Source: Pseudomonas canadensis
GTDB lineage: Bacteria > Pseudomonadota > Gammaproteobacteria > Pseudomonadales > Pseudomonadaceae
Reading direction: 5' to 3'
Assembly (NCBI RefSeq): GCF_000503215.1
Contig: NZ_AYTD01000017.1
Location: 124,001 to 188,000, forward strand
DNA length: 64,000 nt
The notes under the pieces are model-generated. The model was given only the letters and a program-made list of their open reading frames with translations. It had not been told where the DNA came from and searched no databases. The position numbers and the translations under genes were made by a program. The stretch's first letter is position 1. Each line of letters opens with the position of its first letter. Below are positions 51,513-61,774 of this stretch, one piece after another.

Positions 51513-51848
51513 TTACCGCGCTTTGCAGCCGCGCCCGATCAAATCATCCGTGGCAACCCAGTAAACCAGGCCTTCCTCACCTTTTGTGTGAAACGCCAAT
51601 TGGCCGTCGCTGTACAGCACGCCCGAGGCGGCAACGTCCTGCTTGAGGCGGTAAACCTGGTCGGAACCGCCCAAACGGACATCCACCTCGGATTTGGCCT
51701 GATTAGCAAAGCGCCAGTTCACCTCGGCTGTGCTGTCGCAGGTCCACGTGGTCCACTTGTCGGCAGTTTCTGCCTTGTTGCTGAACAAGTTCATGCTGCT
51801 GCAGCCGGCCAACAGGGCCAGGGCTGCCAGGGCGAAAACGCCTTTCAT
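51513..51848 (-). CDS. MliC-like lipoprotein (C-type lysozyme inhibitor family)
   Basis: This 111-aa lipoprotein has a lipobox LLAGC (Cys16) and then a beta-barrel-like domain with DKWTTWTCDSTAEVNWRFAN and VYRLKQDVAASGVLYSDGQL. The fold and the YRLKQ..ASG..Y.dG pattern fit MliC/DUF-type lysozyme inhibitors. GAGGA lies 6 bases before the ATG at 51848. A hairpin (51465-51471 with 51481-51487, GGCCAGG/CCTGGCC) follows the stop. Confidence 0.78.
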   Translation of the reverse strand: MKGVFALAALALLAGCSSMNLFSNKAETADKWTTWTCDSTAEVNWRFANQAKSEVDVRLGGSDQVYRLKQDVAASGVLYSDGQLAFHTKGEEGLVYWVATDDLIGRGCKAR

Positions 51849-51895
51849 TGCCAATCCTCGTGAGGCGACCGATGGCCGCCAGTTGATCAGACCCG

Positions 51896-52123
51896 TCAAG
51901 GGCAACCCTGTTCCTGACCGTTGGGCGCGGCGTCGTATTTCTCCAGCCGTTCGTTGCCGATGCGTTTGTTGATCACCGGCATGGTCTCGGCTTGCCAGTC
52001 CGCCTGGTAGCAGCTCTTTTTCTGCTGTGCCGCAGGCTTGCCAGCGTCCGGCTCTGCGTTTGGCGTGCTGCCGCAGCCGGCCAACAGGCCCGCTGCGATC
52101 ACCATTGCCAACGACTTGATCAT
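51896..52123 (-). CDS. Small lipoprotein of unknown function
   Basis: This is a 75-aa lipoprotein: signal MIKSLAMVIAAGLLAGC with Cys17 as the lipidated residue, then a proline/alanine linker and two further cysteines (KSCYQADW and QGCP) that could form a disulfide. AAGGAG lies 7 bases before the ATG at 52123. It lies between pgk and the MliC-like gene, as part of the same minus-strand run. I do not recognise a family. Confidence 0.75.
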   Translation of the reverse strand: MIKSLAMVIAAGLLAGCGSTPNAEPDAGKPAAQQKKSCYQADWQAETMPVINKRIGNERLEKYDAAPNGQEQGCP

Positions 52124-52152
52124 GGGAACACTCCTTTTCCGGATCACGAGCC

Positions 52153-53316
52153 TCAGCCTTTGGCTCGGGTTTCCAACACTTCCACGGCCGGCAGAACTTT
52201 GCCTTCGACGAATTCAAGGAACGCGCCGCCACCGGTAGAAATGTAGGAGATTTGGTCAGCAACGCCATATTTATCGATAGCTGCCAGGGTGTCGCCGCCG
52301 CCGGCGATGGAGAAAGCCGAGCTTTCTGCGATGGCCTTGGCCAGCACTTTGGTGCCGTTGCCGAACTGGTCGAACTCAAACACGCCAACCGGGCCATTCC
52401 ACAGAATGGTCTGCGAGGCTTTCAGCAGTTCGGCGAAGTTGGCTGCGGTTTGTGGGCCGATGTCCAGGATCATGTCGTCGGCGGCCACATCAGCGATCAG
52501 CTTGACGGTGGCTTCGGCGCTTTCGGCAAATTCCTTGGCGACCACTACGTCGACCGGCAATGGCACGCTGACTTTGGCGGCGATGGCACGGGCCGTGTCG
52601 AGCAGGTCCGGTTCGTACAGGGACTTGCCCACCGGGTGACCGGCTGCGGCCAGGAAGGTGTTGGCGATGCCGCCACCGACTATCAACTGGTTGCAGATCT
52701 GGCTCAGGCTGTTGAGCACGTCCAGTTTGGTGGACACCTTGGAGCCGGCCACGATGGCAGCCATTGGCTGAGCCGGAGCGCCCAGCGCCTTGCCCAGTGC
52801 GTCCAGTTCAGCAGCCAGCAGCGGGCCAGCGGCGGCAACCTTGGCGAACTTGGCCACGCCGTGGGTCGAACCCTCAGCACGGTGAGCGGTGCCAAACGCG
52901 TCCATCACGAACACGTCGCACAGCGCCGCATATTGCTGGGCCAGTTCGTCGCTGTTCTTTTTCTCGCCCTTGTTGAAGCGTACGTTTTCGAACAACACGA
53001 TGTCGCCAGCTTTCACGTCCACACCGCCCAGGTAATCAGCCACCAGCGGCACGTCGCGGCCCAGGGCCTTGCTGAGGTAATCGGCGACAGGCTTGAGGCT
53101 GTTTTCGGCGGAGAACTCACCTTCGGTCGGACGACCCAGGTGGGAGCAGACCATCACGGCCGCGCCTTTTTCCAGGGCCAGCTTGATGGTCGGCAGCGAG
53201 GCCAGGATTCGCGCATCGCTGGTGACAACACCGTCCTTGACTGGGACGTTGAGGTCTTCGCGGATCAGTACGCGCTTACCTTGCAGATCGAGGTCGGTCA
53301 TCTTCAACACGGTCAT
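52153..53316 (-). CDS. pgk: Phosphoglycerate kinase
   Basis: The 387-aa kinase has the signatures KRVLIREDLNVPV, CSHLGRPTEGEFS, FENVRFNKGEKKN, GSKVSTKLDVL and ISTGGGAFLEFVEGK. It moves phosphate between 1,3-bisphosphoglycerate and ADP. It starts 17 bp after epd, so they form one transcript. Confidence 0.97.
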   Translation of the reverse strand: MTVLKMTDLDLQGKRVLIREDLNVPVKDGVVTSDARILASLPTIKLALEKGAAVMVCSHLGRPTEGEFSAENSLKPVADYLSKALGRDVPLVADYLGGVDVKAGDIVLFENVRFNKGEKKNSDELAQQYAALCDVFVMDAFGTAHRAEGSTHGVAKFAKVAAAGPLLAAELDALGKALGAPAQPMAAIVAGSKVSTKLDVLNSLSQICNQLIVGGGIANTFLAAAGHPVGKSLYEPDLLDTARAIAAKVSVPLPVDVVVAKEFAESAEATVKLIADVAADDMILDIGPQTAANFAELLKASQTILWNGPVGVFEFDQFGNGTKVLAKAIAESSAFSIAGGGDTLAAIDKYGVADQISYISTGGGAFLEFVEGKVLPAVEVLETRAKG

Positions 53317-53333
53317 GGGTCGCAGTTCCTGAA

Positions 53334-54389
53334 TTACTGTTGAGGTTGTTTAGAGGCGATGTGCAGATAATGTTCCGCAACATCCAGCATTCGGTTGGCA
53401 AAGCCCCATTCGTTGTCGAACCAGGCCAGGATGTTCACCAGCCTCGGGCCGGAAACGCGGGTCTGGCTGGCATCGACAATTGCCGAATGCGGGTCATGGT
53501 TGAAATCGCAACTGGCGTGCGGCAACTCGGTGTAGGCCAGCAGGCCTTTGAGCGGGCCGCTGGTGGCGGCGTCGCGCAGGATCCGGTTGACCTCTGTCGC
53601 ATCGGTGTCGCTGACGGTTTGCATGGTGATGTCCAGGCAGGACACGTTCACCGTCGGCACCCGTACGGCTTTGGCCTGGATTCGCCCGGCAAGTTCCGGC
53701 AACAGTCGTTCGATACCGCGAGCCAGGCCCGTGGACACCGGAATCACTGACTGGAACGCCGAACGCGTGCGGCGCAGGTCTTCGTGGTGATAGGCGTCGA
53801 TCACCGGCTGGTCGTTCATTGCCGAGTGAATCGTGGTGATCGACACATAATCCAGGCCAATCGCCTGATCCAGCAGGCGCAACAGCGGCACGCTGCAGTT
53901 GGTGGTGCAGGAAGCGTTGGACACCAGCAGCTCATCGCCGGTCAGGCAATCCTGATTGATGCCGTAGACGATGGTGGCGTCGACATCCGCCTCGCTGGCC
54001 ATCGGCTGGGAAAACAGCACACGCGGTGCGCCGGCGTCGAGGAAACGCTGGCCGTCGGCACGGGTGTGATAGACACCGGAACATTCCAACACCAGGTCGA
54101 CGCCCAATGCCTTCCAGTCGATGCCTTCGGGGGTGGCACTGCGCAAGACCTGCACGCAGTTGCCATTAATGTGCAGACAATCGCCTTCGACCCGCACTTC
54201 GCCGGGGAAGCGACCGTGGGTGGAGTCAAAGCGTGTCAGGTATTCGATGCTGGCCATGTCGGCCAAATCATTGATCGCGACAATCTCAAACCCGGCCGCC
54301 GCCCCTCGCTCGAACAGAGCACGCAAGACGCAACGACCAATGCGGCCGTAGCCGTTGAGTGCAACTTTGTAGGGACGCGGTTGAGGCAT
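53334..54389 (-). CDS. epd: D-erythrose-4-phosphate dehydrogenase (GAPDH family)
   Basis: The 351-aa enzyme makes 4-phosphoerythronate for pyridoxal phosphate synthesis. It has the NAD motif LNGYGRIGRCVLRAL and active site SNASCTTNCSVPLL with nucleophilic Cys. Context (tktA-epd-pgk) supports Epd over plain GAPDH, and residues such as ITTIHSAMNDQPVIDAYHHE are Epd-type. Confidence 0.93.
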   Translation of the reverse strand: MPQPRPYKVALNGYGRIGRCVLRALFERGAAAGFEIVAINDLADMASIEYLTRFDSTHGRFPGEVRVEGDCLHINGNCVQVLRSATPEGIDWKALGVDLVLECSGVYHTRADGQRFLDAGAPRVLFSQPMASEADVDATIVYGINQDCLTGDELLVSNASCTTNCSVPLLRLLDQAIGLDYVSITTIHSAMNDQPVIDAYHHEDLRRTRSAFQSVIPVSTGLARGIERLLPELAGRIQAKAVRVPTVNVSCLDITMQTVSDTDATEVNRILRDAATSGPLKGLLAYTELPHASCDFNHDPHSAIVDASQTRVSGPRLVNILAWFDNEWGFANRMLDVAEHYLHIASKQPQQ

Positions 54390-54420
54390 GGGGTTCTCGC
54401 ATTATGGGCGACACAAACCA

Positions 54421-54512
54421 TTGTAGGAGCTGGCTTGCCAGCGATGAGGCCATCAGCTTCAACATGGATGTTGGCTGGACGGACGCCATCGCTGGCAAGC
54501 CAGCTCCTACAA
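54421..54512. repeat. REPIN, TGTAGGAGCTGGCTTGCCAGCGATG type
   Basis: TTGTAGGAGCTGGCTTGCCA and its inverse TGGCAAGCCAGCTCCTACAA flank about 45 bp between tktA and epd. Confidence 0.92.
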
Positions 54513-54548
54513 GGGGTGCGGCGGCCAGTCGACCACCGCGTTCGCGCT

Positions 54549-56546
54549 TTAGTCTTCCAGCAGCTCTTCAGCCTGACCCAGGATGTTTTCCAGGGTGAAA
54601 CCGAACTCTTCGAACAACGCTGGCGCCGGCGCCGACTCACCGTAGGTGGTCATGCCAATCACGCGGCCTTCCAGGCCCACGTACTTGTACCAGTAGTCGG
54701 CATGCGCCGCTTCGATGGCAATGCGCGCGCTGACCTGCAACGGCAGCACCGATTGCTTGTAGCCGGCGTCCTGGGCTTCGAACACGCTGGTGCACGGCAT
54801 GGACACAACGCGTACGTTGCGGCCTTGGGCAGTCAGCTTGTCATAAGCTTGAACGGTCAGGCCCACTTCGGAACCGGTGGAGATCAGGATCAGCTCCGGC
54901 TCGCCGATGCAGTCCTTGAGCACGTAGCCGCCACGGCTGATGTCGGCGATCTGCGCGTCGGTACGCACTTGGTGCTGCAGGTTCTGACGCGAGAAGATCA
55001 GCGCCGAAGGGCCGTCCTTGCGCTCGATGGCGTGCTTCCAGGCCACGGCGGATTCCACCGCGTCGGCTGGGCGCCAGCAATCCAGGTTCGGCGTGGTGCG
55101 CAGGCTGGTCAGCTGCTCGACCGGCTGGTGCGTCGGGCCGTCTTCACCGAGGCCGATCGAGTCGTGGGTGTACACGTGGATCACGCGCTTCTTCATCAGC
55201 GCGGCCATGCGTACGGCGTTGCGGGCGTATTCCATGAACATCAGGAAGGTCGCGCCGTAAGGCACCAGGCCGCCGTGCAGGGATACGCCATTCATGATCG
55301 CGCTCATGCCGAACTCACGTACGCCGTAGTACATGTAGTTGCCGCTGGCATCTTCCGCCGACACGCCCTTGCAGCCTTTCCACAGGGTCAGGTTGGAGCC
55401 GGCCAGGTCAGCCGAACCGCCGAGGATCTCCGGCAGCAGCGGGCCAAAGGCGTTCAGGGTGTTCTGGCTGGCTTTACGGCTGGCGATGGTTTCGCCCTTG
55501 GCCGCGACTTCGGCGATGTAGGCCGAGGCTTTTTCCGAGAAGTCGGCAGGCAGGTCACCGGCGAGGCGACGGACCAGCTCATTGGCCAGCTCAGGGAATT
55601 CGGCGGAGTAGGCCGCGAAACGCTGGTCCCACTCGGCTTCGGTGGCCAGGCCTTTTTCCTTGGCATCCCATTCGGCGTAGATGTCGGCCGGGATTTCGAA
55701 CGGGCCGTGGTTCCACTTCAGGGCTTCACGGGTCAGGGCGATTTCCGCATCACCCAGGGGGGCGCCGTGGCAGTCTTCTTTGCCCTGCTTGTTCGGCGAA
55801 CCGAAACCGATGGTGGTCTTGCAGCAGATCAGGGTTGGCTGCGCGCTCTTGCGAGCGGTGTCGATGGCGGTCTTGATCTCTTCCGGATCGTGGCCGTCGA
55901 CGTTGCGGATCACCTGCCAGTTGTAGGCTTCGAAACGCTTAGGGGTGTCATCGGTGAACCAGCCTTCGACTTCGCCGTCGATGGAGATGCCGTTGTCATC
56001 GTAGAACGCGATCAGCTTGCCCAGGCCCAAGGTGCCGGCCAGGGAAGCGACTTCGTGGGAAATGCCTTCCATCATGCAACCATCACCCAGGAACACGTAG
56101 GTGTGGTGATCGACGATGTCATGGCCAGGGCGGTTGAACTGCGCGCCCAGGACTTTTTCAGCCAGCGCGAAGCCAACGGCGTTGGCCAGGCCTTGACCCA
56201 GCGGACCGGTGGTGGTCTCGACGCCTGGGGTGTAGCCGAATTCCGGGTGGCCCGGGGTGCGGCTGTGCAGTTGACGGAAGCTTTTCAGGTCGTCGATGGT
56301 GACGTCATAGCCGGTCAGGTGCAGCAGCGAGTAGATCAGCATCGAACCGTGGCCGTTGGACAGCACGAAGCGGTCACGGTCGGCGAACGACGGGTTGCTC
56401 GGGTTGTGTTTCAGGTAGTCACGCCAAAGCACCTCGGCGATATCCGCCATGCCCATCGGGGCACCGGGATGGCCGCTGTTGGCTTTTTGCACGGCATCCA
56501 TGCTGAGGGCACGAATGGCGTTGGCACGCTCACGACGGCTGGGCAT
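54549..56546 (-). CDS. tktA: Transketolase
   Basis: The 665-aa thiamine diphosphate enzyme of the pentose phosphate pathway has NSGHPGAPMGMADIAEVLW, the ThDP motif GDGCMMEGISHEVASLAG with YDDN, and VREFGMSAIMNGVSLHGG with the C-terminal DSIGLGEDGPTHQP. AGGAG lies 9 bases before the ATG. It is divergent from the SahR-like regulator. Confidence 0.97.
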   Translation of the reverse strand: MPSRRERANAIRALSMDAVQKANSGHPGAPMGMADIAEVLWRDYLKHNPSNPSFADRDRFVLSNGHGSMLIYSLLHLTGYDVTIDDLKSFRQLHSRTPGHPEFGYTPGVETTTGPLGQGLANAVGFALAEKVLGAQFNRPGHDIVDHHTYVFLGDGCMMEGISHEVASLAGTLGLGKLIAFYDDNGISIDGEVEGWFTDDTPKRFEAYNWQVIRNVDGHDPEEIKTAIDTARKSAQPTLICCKTTIGFGSPNKQGKEDCHGAPLGDAEIALTREALKWNHGPFEIPADIYAEWDAKEKGLATEAEWDQRFAAYSAEFPELANELVRRLAGDLPADFSEKASAYIAEVAAKGETIASRKASQNTLNAFGPLLPEILGGSADLAGSNLTLWKGCKGVSAEDASGNYMYYGVREFGMSAIMNGVSLHGGLVPYGATFLMFMEYARNAVRMAALMKKRVIHVYTHDSIGLGEDGPTHQPVEQLTSLRTTPNLDCWRPADAVESAVAWKHAIERKDGPSALIFSRQNLQHQVRTDAQIADISRGGYVLKDCIGEPELILISTGSEVGLTVQAYDKLTAQGRNVRVVSMPCTSVFEAQDAGYKQSVLPLQVSARIAIEAAHADYWYKYVGLEGRVIGMTTYGESAPAPALFEEFGFTLENILGQAEELLED

Positions 56547-56805
56547 CGCTGATCTCCTGGGGTTTGCTGAAAAGAAACGGAAAAAAGGACCGGCATTTTC
56601 CCTCAGCCACCGCCTGCGGGCAATGACAGATAGTCACTTGAGGACGTTTTTCCTGTGCTTTGGGCATCAATCCCTTGCAGAAACCTTTAGCCGGTTCGTC
56701 TAAAGGTTATAGCGGCGGCTTATAACCGCCACTTATCGATCAATATCAAAACTTTTTGATATTGGCCTTGCGATGCATTCCGCCCGTCACTAGACTGCTG
56801 GCCTT
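56547..56805. promoter_or_regulatory. tktA/sahR-metK divergent promoter with SahR-like operator
   Basis: A 24-bp perfect inverted repeat at 56741-56764 has arms CAATATCAAAA and TTTTGATATTG with a 2-base centre, 42 bp before the regulator gene. A second dyad at 56705-56727 has arms GGTTATA and TATAACC. SahR (an ArsR-family repressor) binds such dyads in other proteobacteria (known for the family); binding here is inferred. Confidence 0.75.
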
Positions 56806-57801
56806 ATGAATCTACCCATGCCCTCACTGCGCCCCGACGACGGCGATGAACTGGCAGCCTTGTGCAAGGCCGCTGGCGATCCGTTGCGCTTGAACGTGTT
56901 GCGCGCACTGGCCAACGATTCCTTCGGCGTACTGGAACTGGCGCAGATCTTTGCCATCGGCCAATCCGGCATGAGCCACCATTTGAAGGTGCTGGCCCAG
57001 GCCGACCTGGTGGCTACCCGCCGGGAAGGCAATGCGATTTTCTACCGCCGCGCGCTGCCCCATACCGAGCTGCTGGGCGGCAAACTGCACGCAGCCCTGC
57101 TTGAAGAAGTGGATAACCTGAGCCTGCCGGGCGACGTACAGTCGCGCATCGGCCAGGTGCATGGGCAACGCGCCGCCGCCAGCCAGGATTTTTTCGCACG
57201 GGTTGCCGAGAAATTTCGCGCCCAGCAAGACCTGATTGCTGGCCTAGCCCAATACCGCGACAGCGTATTGGCGCTGCTCGACAAATTGAGCTTCAGTGAT
57301 GACGCCACGGCACTGGAAGTCGGCCCTGGCGACGGCGGTTTCCTGCCAGAGCTGGCACGGCGTTTTCAGCAAGTCACAGCGTTGGACAACAGTCCGGCGA
57401 TGCTCGAACTGGCGCGCCAGCTCTGCGAGCGTGAGTCGCTGGGCAACGTCAGCCTCCAATTGGCCGACGCACTGAACAGCACAAATTTAAAGGCCGACTG
57501 CGTGGTGTTGAACATGGTCTTGCACCATTTCGCCGCCCCCGCCGACGCCCTCAAGCAAATGGCCGGGCTGCTGCACCCCGGCGGTAGCCTGTTGGTTACG
57601 GATTTATGCAGCCACAACCAGAATTGGGCCAGGGAGGCCTGCGGTGATCTCTGGTTGGGTTTTGAACAGGATGATCTGGCCCGTTGGGCCACCGCTGCGG
57701 GACTTGTTCCCGGGGAAAGCCTCTATGTAGGTTTACGTAATGGTTTCCAGATCCAGGTCCGCCATTTTCAGCGGCCGGCTGGCGACACTCACCATCGGTA
57801 A
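56806..57801 (+). CDS. ArsR-family regulator fused to a SAM methyltransferase domain (SahR-like)
   Basis: The 331-aa protein has an ArsR winged helix (residues 10-95: LCKAAGDPLRLNVLRALAND, then QSGMSHHLKVLAQADLVATR) and a class I methyltransferase domain (EVGPGDGGFLPELARRFQQV near 165, then VVLNMVLHHFAAP). The methyltransferase-like domain probably binds S-adenosylhomocysteine as the signal. It starts 19 bp before metK, fitting control of the methionine cycle. This is the known SahR layout. Confidence 0.87.
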   Translation: MNLPMPSLRPDDGDELAALCKAAGDPLRLNVLRALANDSFGVLELAQIFAIGQSGMSHHLKVLAQADLVATRREGNAIFYRRALPHTELLGGKLHAALLEEVDNLSLPGDVQSRIGQVHGQRAAASQDFFARVAEKFRAQQDLIAGLAQYRDSVLALLDKLSFSDDATALEVGPGDGGFLPELARRFQQVTALDNSPAMLELARQLCERESLGNVSLQLADALNSTNLKADCVVLNMVLHHFAAPADALKQMAGLLHPGGSLLVTDLCSHNQNWAREACGDLWLGFEQDDLARWATAAGLVPGESLYVGLRNGFQIQVRHFQRPAGDTHHR

Positions 57802-57820
57802 ATATCAGGAAAACATCGAG

Positions 57821-59011
<1,191 letters not shown>

Positions 59012-59027
59012 TCGCTATCGATGCACA

Positions 59028-59062
59028 AAAGCCTCGCCGGATTATTCCGGCGGGGCTTTTTT
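59028..59062 (+). terminator. Terminator after metK
   Basis: GCCTCGCCGG-ATTATT-CCGGCGGGGC is a strong stem followed by TTTTTT. Confidence 0.9.
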
Positions 59063-59222
59063 ATTGCGCGACGACCTTCACGCTTTTTGGATCCAAAGCT
59101 TGCAGGCCAAATGATGGCCCCTTAGAATCCGCGCCCTCTCGGGCCCTTCACCTTATTTGGATATTGCCCTGCGCCAGCCCGGGATTCATCAGTGCGCAGG
59201 CAATCGAACATTGAGGTTTTTC

Positions 59223-59573
59223 ATGCGCATTTCCACGCTCGCCCCTGCCGCCCTTCTGCTCAGCCTGTTCGCCCTGCCGGTAAACGCCGCTGACCTGAGC
59301 GCACTGAGTGGCGCCCTGAGCGCCCAACTGGGTGGCGGCAACTCCGGCGATTGCCAGAAACAAGCCAACGACCTGCAAGCCAAGATCGAGGCCGCCGAAG
59401 CTCAGAAAGACACCCTGAAAGTGAAGGCCTTCAAAGCCGCGCAGGACCAGATCAACAAAGGTTGTGACAAACTTTCTGAAGCCCAGGCCAAAGCCGACGC
59501 CAAGCAGCAAACACAGGAGGCCAAGGCAGATAAGCCAGACGCCGTGAAGGCCCTGGGTGGTCTGTTCAAGTAA
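59223..59573 (+). CDS. Small periplasmic protein, DUF1090-like coiled region
   Basis: The 116-aa protein has a signal peptide (LLLSLFALPVNAA) and a short glycine-rich hinge before CQKQANDLQAKIEAAEAQKD. The cysteine-bounded helical segment (C...C in 48-80) and the QAKADAKQQTQEAKADKPDA tail look like a short coiled coil. The start ATG 59223 has GAGG 6 bases upstream. It is weakly similar in layout to the DUF1090 gene downstream, but I do not claim the same family. Confidence 0.72.
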   Translation: MRISTLAPAALLLSLFALPVNAADLSALSGALSAQLGGGNSGDCQKQANDLQAKIEAAEAQKDTLKVKAFKAAQDQINKGCDKLSEAQAKADAKQQTQEAKADKPDAVKALGGLFK

Positions 59574-59588
59574 ATAGAAACACCCAGT

Positions 59589-59617
59589 AAAAAGCCCCGC
59601 AACGTCGGGGCTTTTTT
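59589..59617. terminator. Terminator after the small periplasmic gene
   Basis: AAGCCCCG-CAACGT-CGGGGCTT with As before and TTTTTT after. Confidence 0.9.
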
Positions 59618-59668
59618 GTGCCTGAGTGGATCATTTAGGCTGGGCACCCTTTTCGAGCAAGGATGCTC

Positions 59669-61333
59669 ATGATGTATTTACTGCTAGCGCTTTTACTCAG
59701 CATTTTACCCAGCGTGGCGTGGGCCGAGGAGTGTCCCGACGCAGACCGGGCACAGGTCAAGACCTTGGCCGAACAGATACGCTTGTGGGACGACAGCTAC
59801 CACCGCCTCAACCAATCCCCCGTCAGCGACGAACTCTATGACCAGGCGCGTCAACGCCTGGCCCGCTGGCGCCAATGTTTCCCCGATGCCCTAACGAAAC
59901 CCGACAAGCCACTGGCGAGTTCACGCGGCACCCAAGCTCACCCCATTGCCCATACGGGTCTTGAGAAGCTGCTAGATGAACAGGCGGTCGGTACCTGGCT
60001 GCAAACACGCGAAGAGGTATGGATTCAACCCAAGGTGGATGGCGTGGCAGTGACGCTGGTCTATCAACGAGGTCGCCTACGGCACGTGATCAGCCGGGGC
60101 GACGGCTTGATGGGCCGCGACTGGTCAGTGTCCGCGCGCAGGATCCCCGGCATTGTCCAGCAACTGCCGGAGCCTATCGACCTGGTGCTGCAAGGCGAAC
60201 TCTATTGGCGACTCGACGACCATGTGCAATCGGCAAACGGCGGGCTCAATGCCCGCAGCAAGGTGGCCGGGCTGATGAGCCGCCTGCATCTGAGCGACGC
60301 CGACGCTGCCGGTATAGGCCTGTTCGTGTGGGCGTGGCCGGAGGGGCCTGACTCGTTTACCGAGCGCCTGGCCACACTGGCACGCTGGGGTTTTACCGAT
60401 AGCCGACGCTACAGTCAGCCCATCCGGGATATCGCCGAAGCCACGCACTGGCGCACCTATTGGTACAACCATCCATTGCCATTCGCCAGCGATGGGGTGG
60501 TGCTGCACCAGGCGCAGCGCGCACCCGCCAAACGCTGGCAAGCCAGCGAACCTTATTGGGCGGTGGCCTGGAAGTATCCGGCTGCCAAGGCCCTGGCACT
60601 GGTGCGCAGTGTGCAATTCAAGATCGGTCGCACCGGGCGCATTACACCCATGCTTGAGCTGGAACCCGTGCGGTTGGATGACCGGCAGATCAGCCGGGTG
60701 AGTACCGGTTCATTGAAGCGTTGGCAAGCGCTGGATATCCGCCCTGGCGACCAGGTTTCCATCAGCCTGGCGGGCCAGGTGATCCCGCGACTGGATGAAG
60801 TCATCCTGCGAAACACTCACCGGGCAGACCTGAAAGTGCCTGACCCACGGGACTTTCATGCCTTGAGCTGCTGGCAACTGGACCCTGGCTGCGAAGAGCA
60901 GTTACTCGCGCGCCTGACCTGGCTGAGCAGCAATCAAGGCCTTGCATTACCCCATATAGGCCGCGAGACCTGGAACATATTGATCCAGGCCGGTCTAATC
61001 GCAGGCTTTCTCGATTGGTTAACCCTGGATGCGGCAGAGCTTGCTAACATTGATGGCTTGGGTGATCGCAGCCGCGCGCGCGTGCTCGAAAGCCTCCACA
61101 ACGCGCGGCAACAGTCCTTTGCTCAATGGCTCAAAGCCTTGGGCGTACCGCCTGCGGCACGCAACAACCTGGAAGGCGACTGGCAGACGCTAGTCGCGCG
61201 CGACACCCAGGCCTGGCTGGCCATCGATGGCATCGGCCCGGGCCGCGCGGCGCAACTGAGCGCTTTTTTCCGCGACCCGCAAGTACGGGCCTTGGCAAAC
61301 ACATTACACGTGGCCGGCATCGACGGTTTTTGA
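59669..61333 (+). CDS. ligB: NAD-dependent DNA ligase LigB, with N-terminal signal-like segment
   Basis: The 554-aa ligase has the adenylation motif WIQPKVDGVAVTL (catalytic Lys122), SRGDGLMGRDWS and the OB-fold region FKIGRTGRITPMLELEPVRL, then a helix-hairpin-helix part. BRCT and a full zinc finger are absent, as in LigB; only two cysteines remain at SCWQLDPGC. The first 19 residues (MYLLLALLLSILPSVAWA) look like a signal peptide. I chose 59669 because AAGG lies 6 bases upstream; ATGs at 59663 and 59672 are alternatives. Confidence 0.87.
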   Translation: MMYLLLALLLSILPSVAWAEECPDADRAQVKTLAEQIRLWDDSYHRLNQSPVSDELYDQARQRLARWRQCFPDALTKPDKPLASSRGTQAHPIAHTGLEKLLDEQAVGTWLQTREEVWIQPKVDGVAVTLVYQRGRLRHVISRGDGLMGRDWSVSARRIPGIVQQLPEPIDLVLQGELYWRLDDHVQSANGGLNARSKVAGLMSRLHLSDADAAGIGLFVWAWPEGPDSFTERLATLARWGFTDSRRYSQPIRDIAEATHWRTYWYNHPLPFASDGVVLHQAQRAPAKRWQASEPYWAVAWKYPAAKALALVRSVQFKIGRTGRITPMLELEPVRLDDRQISRVSTGSLKRWQALDIRPGDQVSISLAGQVIPRLDEVILRNTHRADLKVPDPRDFHALSCWQLDPGCEEQLLARLTWLSSNQGLALPHIGRETWNILIQAGLIAGFLDWLTLDAAELANIDGLGDRSRARVLESLHNARQQSFAQWLKALGVPPAARNNLEGDWQTLVARDTQAWLAIDGIGPGRAAQLSAFFRDPQVRALANTLHVAGIDGF

Positions 61334-61372
61334 ACCCGAGCCGACCACCAGATTGCGACCTTGGAGCTCCAC

Positions 61373-61768
61373 ATGAAATTTCTAGCCCCCTTTGCCCTGT
61401 TGACCGTCGCAAGCTTCATGGCGACCCCCCTGCTGGCCGCCGAAGAGGCCCCTCAGCTCACCGGCTGCGCCGCCAAGCGCCAAGCCATCAGCACGCAGAT
61501 CGAACAGGCCAAAGCCCACGGCAACAGCGCCCAGCAAGCCGGCCTGGAAAAAGCCCTGAGCGAAGTCACCGCCAATTGCACCGACGCGTCCTTGAAGAAG
61601 GAGCGCGAAAACAAGGTGCTTGATGCCAAGCATGAAGTCAGCCGCCGTCAGGCCGACCTCGACAAGGCCATGAAAAAAGGCGACGCAGACAAGATCAACA
61701 AACGTAAGGAGAAACTCGCCGAGTCCCGCAAAGAACTGCAGGACGCGGTGGAAGAACTCGACCAGTAA
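61373..61768 (+). CDS. DUF1090 / YqjC-like periplasmic protein
   Basis: The 131-aa protein has a signal peptide (TVASFMATPLLAA) and a charged coiled-coil: CAAKRQAISTQIEQAKAHGN through RRQADLDKAMKKGDADKINK. This is the DUF1090/YqjC layout, function unknown. The ATG at 61373 has GGAG 6 bases upstream. It is convergent with the cytochrome c' gene after 6 bp. Confidence 0.8.
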   Translation: MKFLAPFALLTVASFMATPLLAAEEAPQLTGCAAKRQAISTQIEQAKAHGNSAQQAGLEKALSEVTANCTDASLKKERENKVLDAKHEVSRRQADLDKAMKKGDADKINKRKEKLAESRKELQDAVEELDQ

Positions 61769-61774
61769 AACCGG

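Noticed and set aside
53784..56552. A 922-codon open frame on the plus strand
   Set aside because: It runs antisense through tktA and part of epd, both certain genes. No ribosome site or domain is seen.
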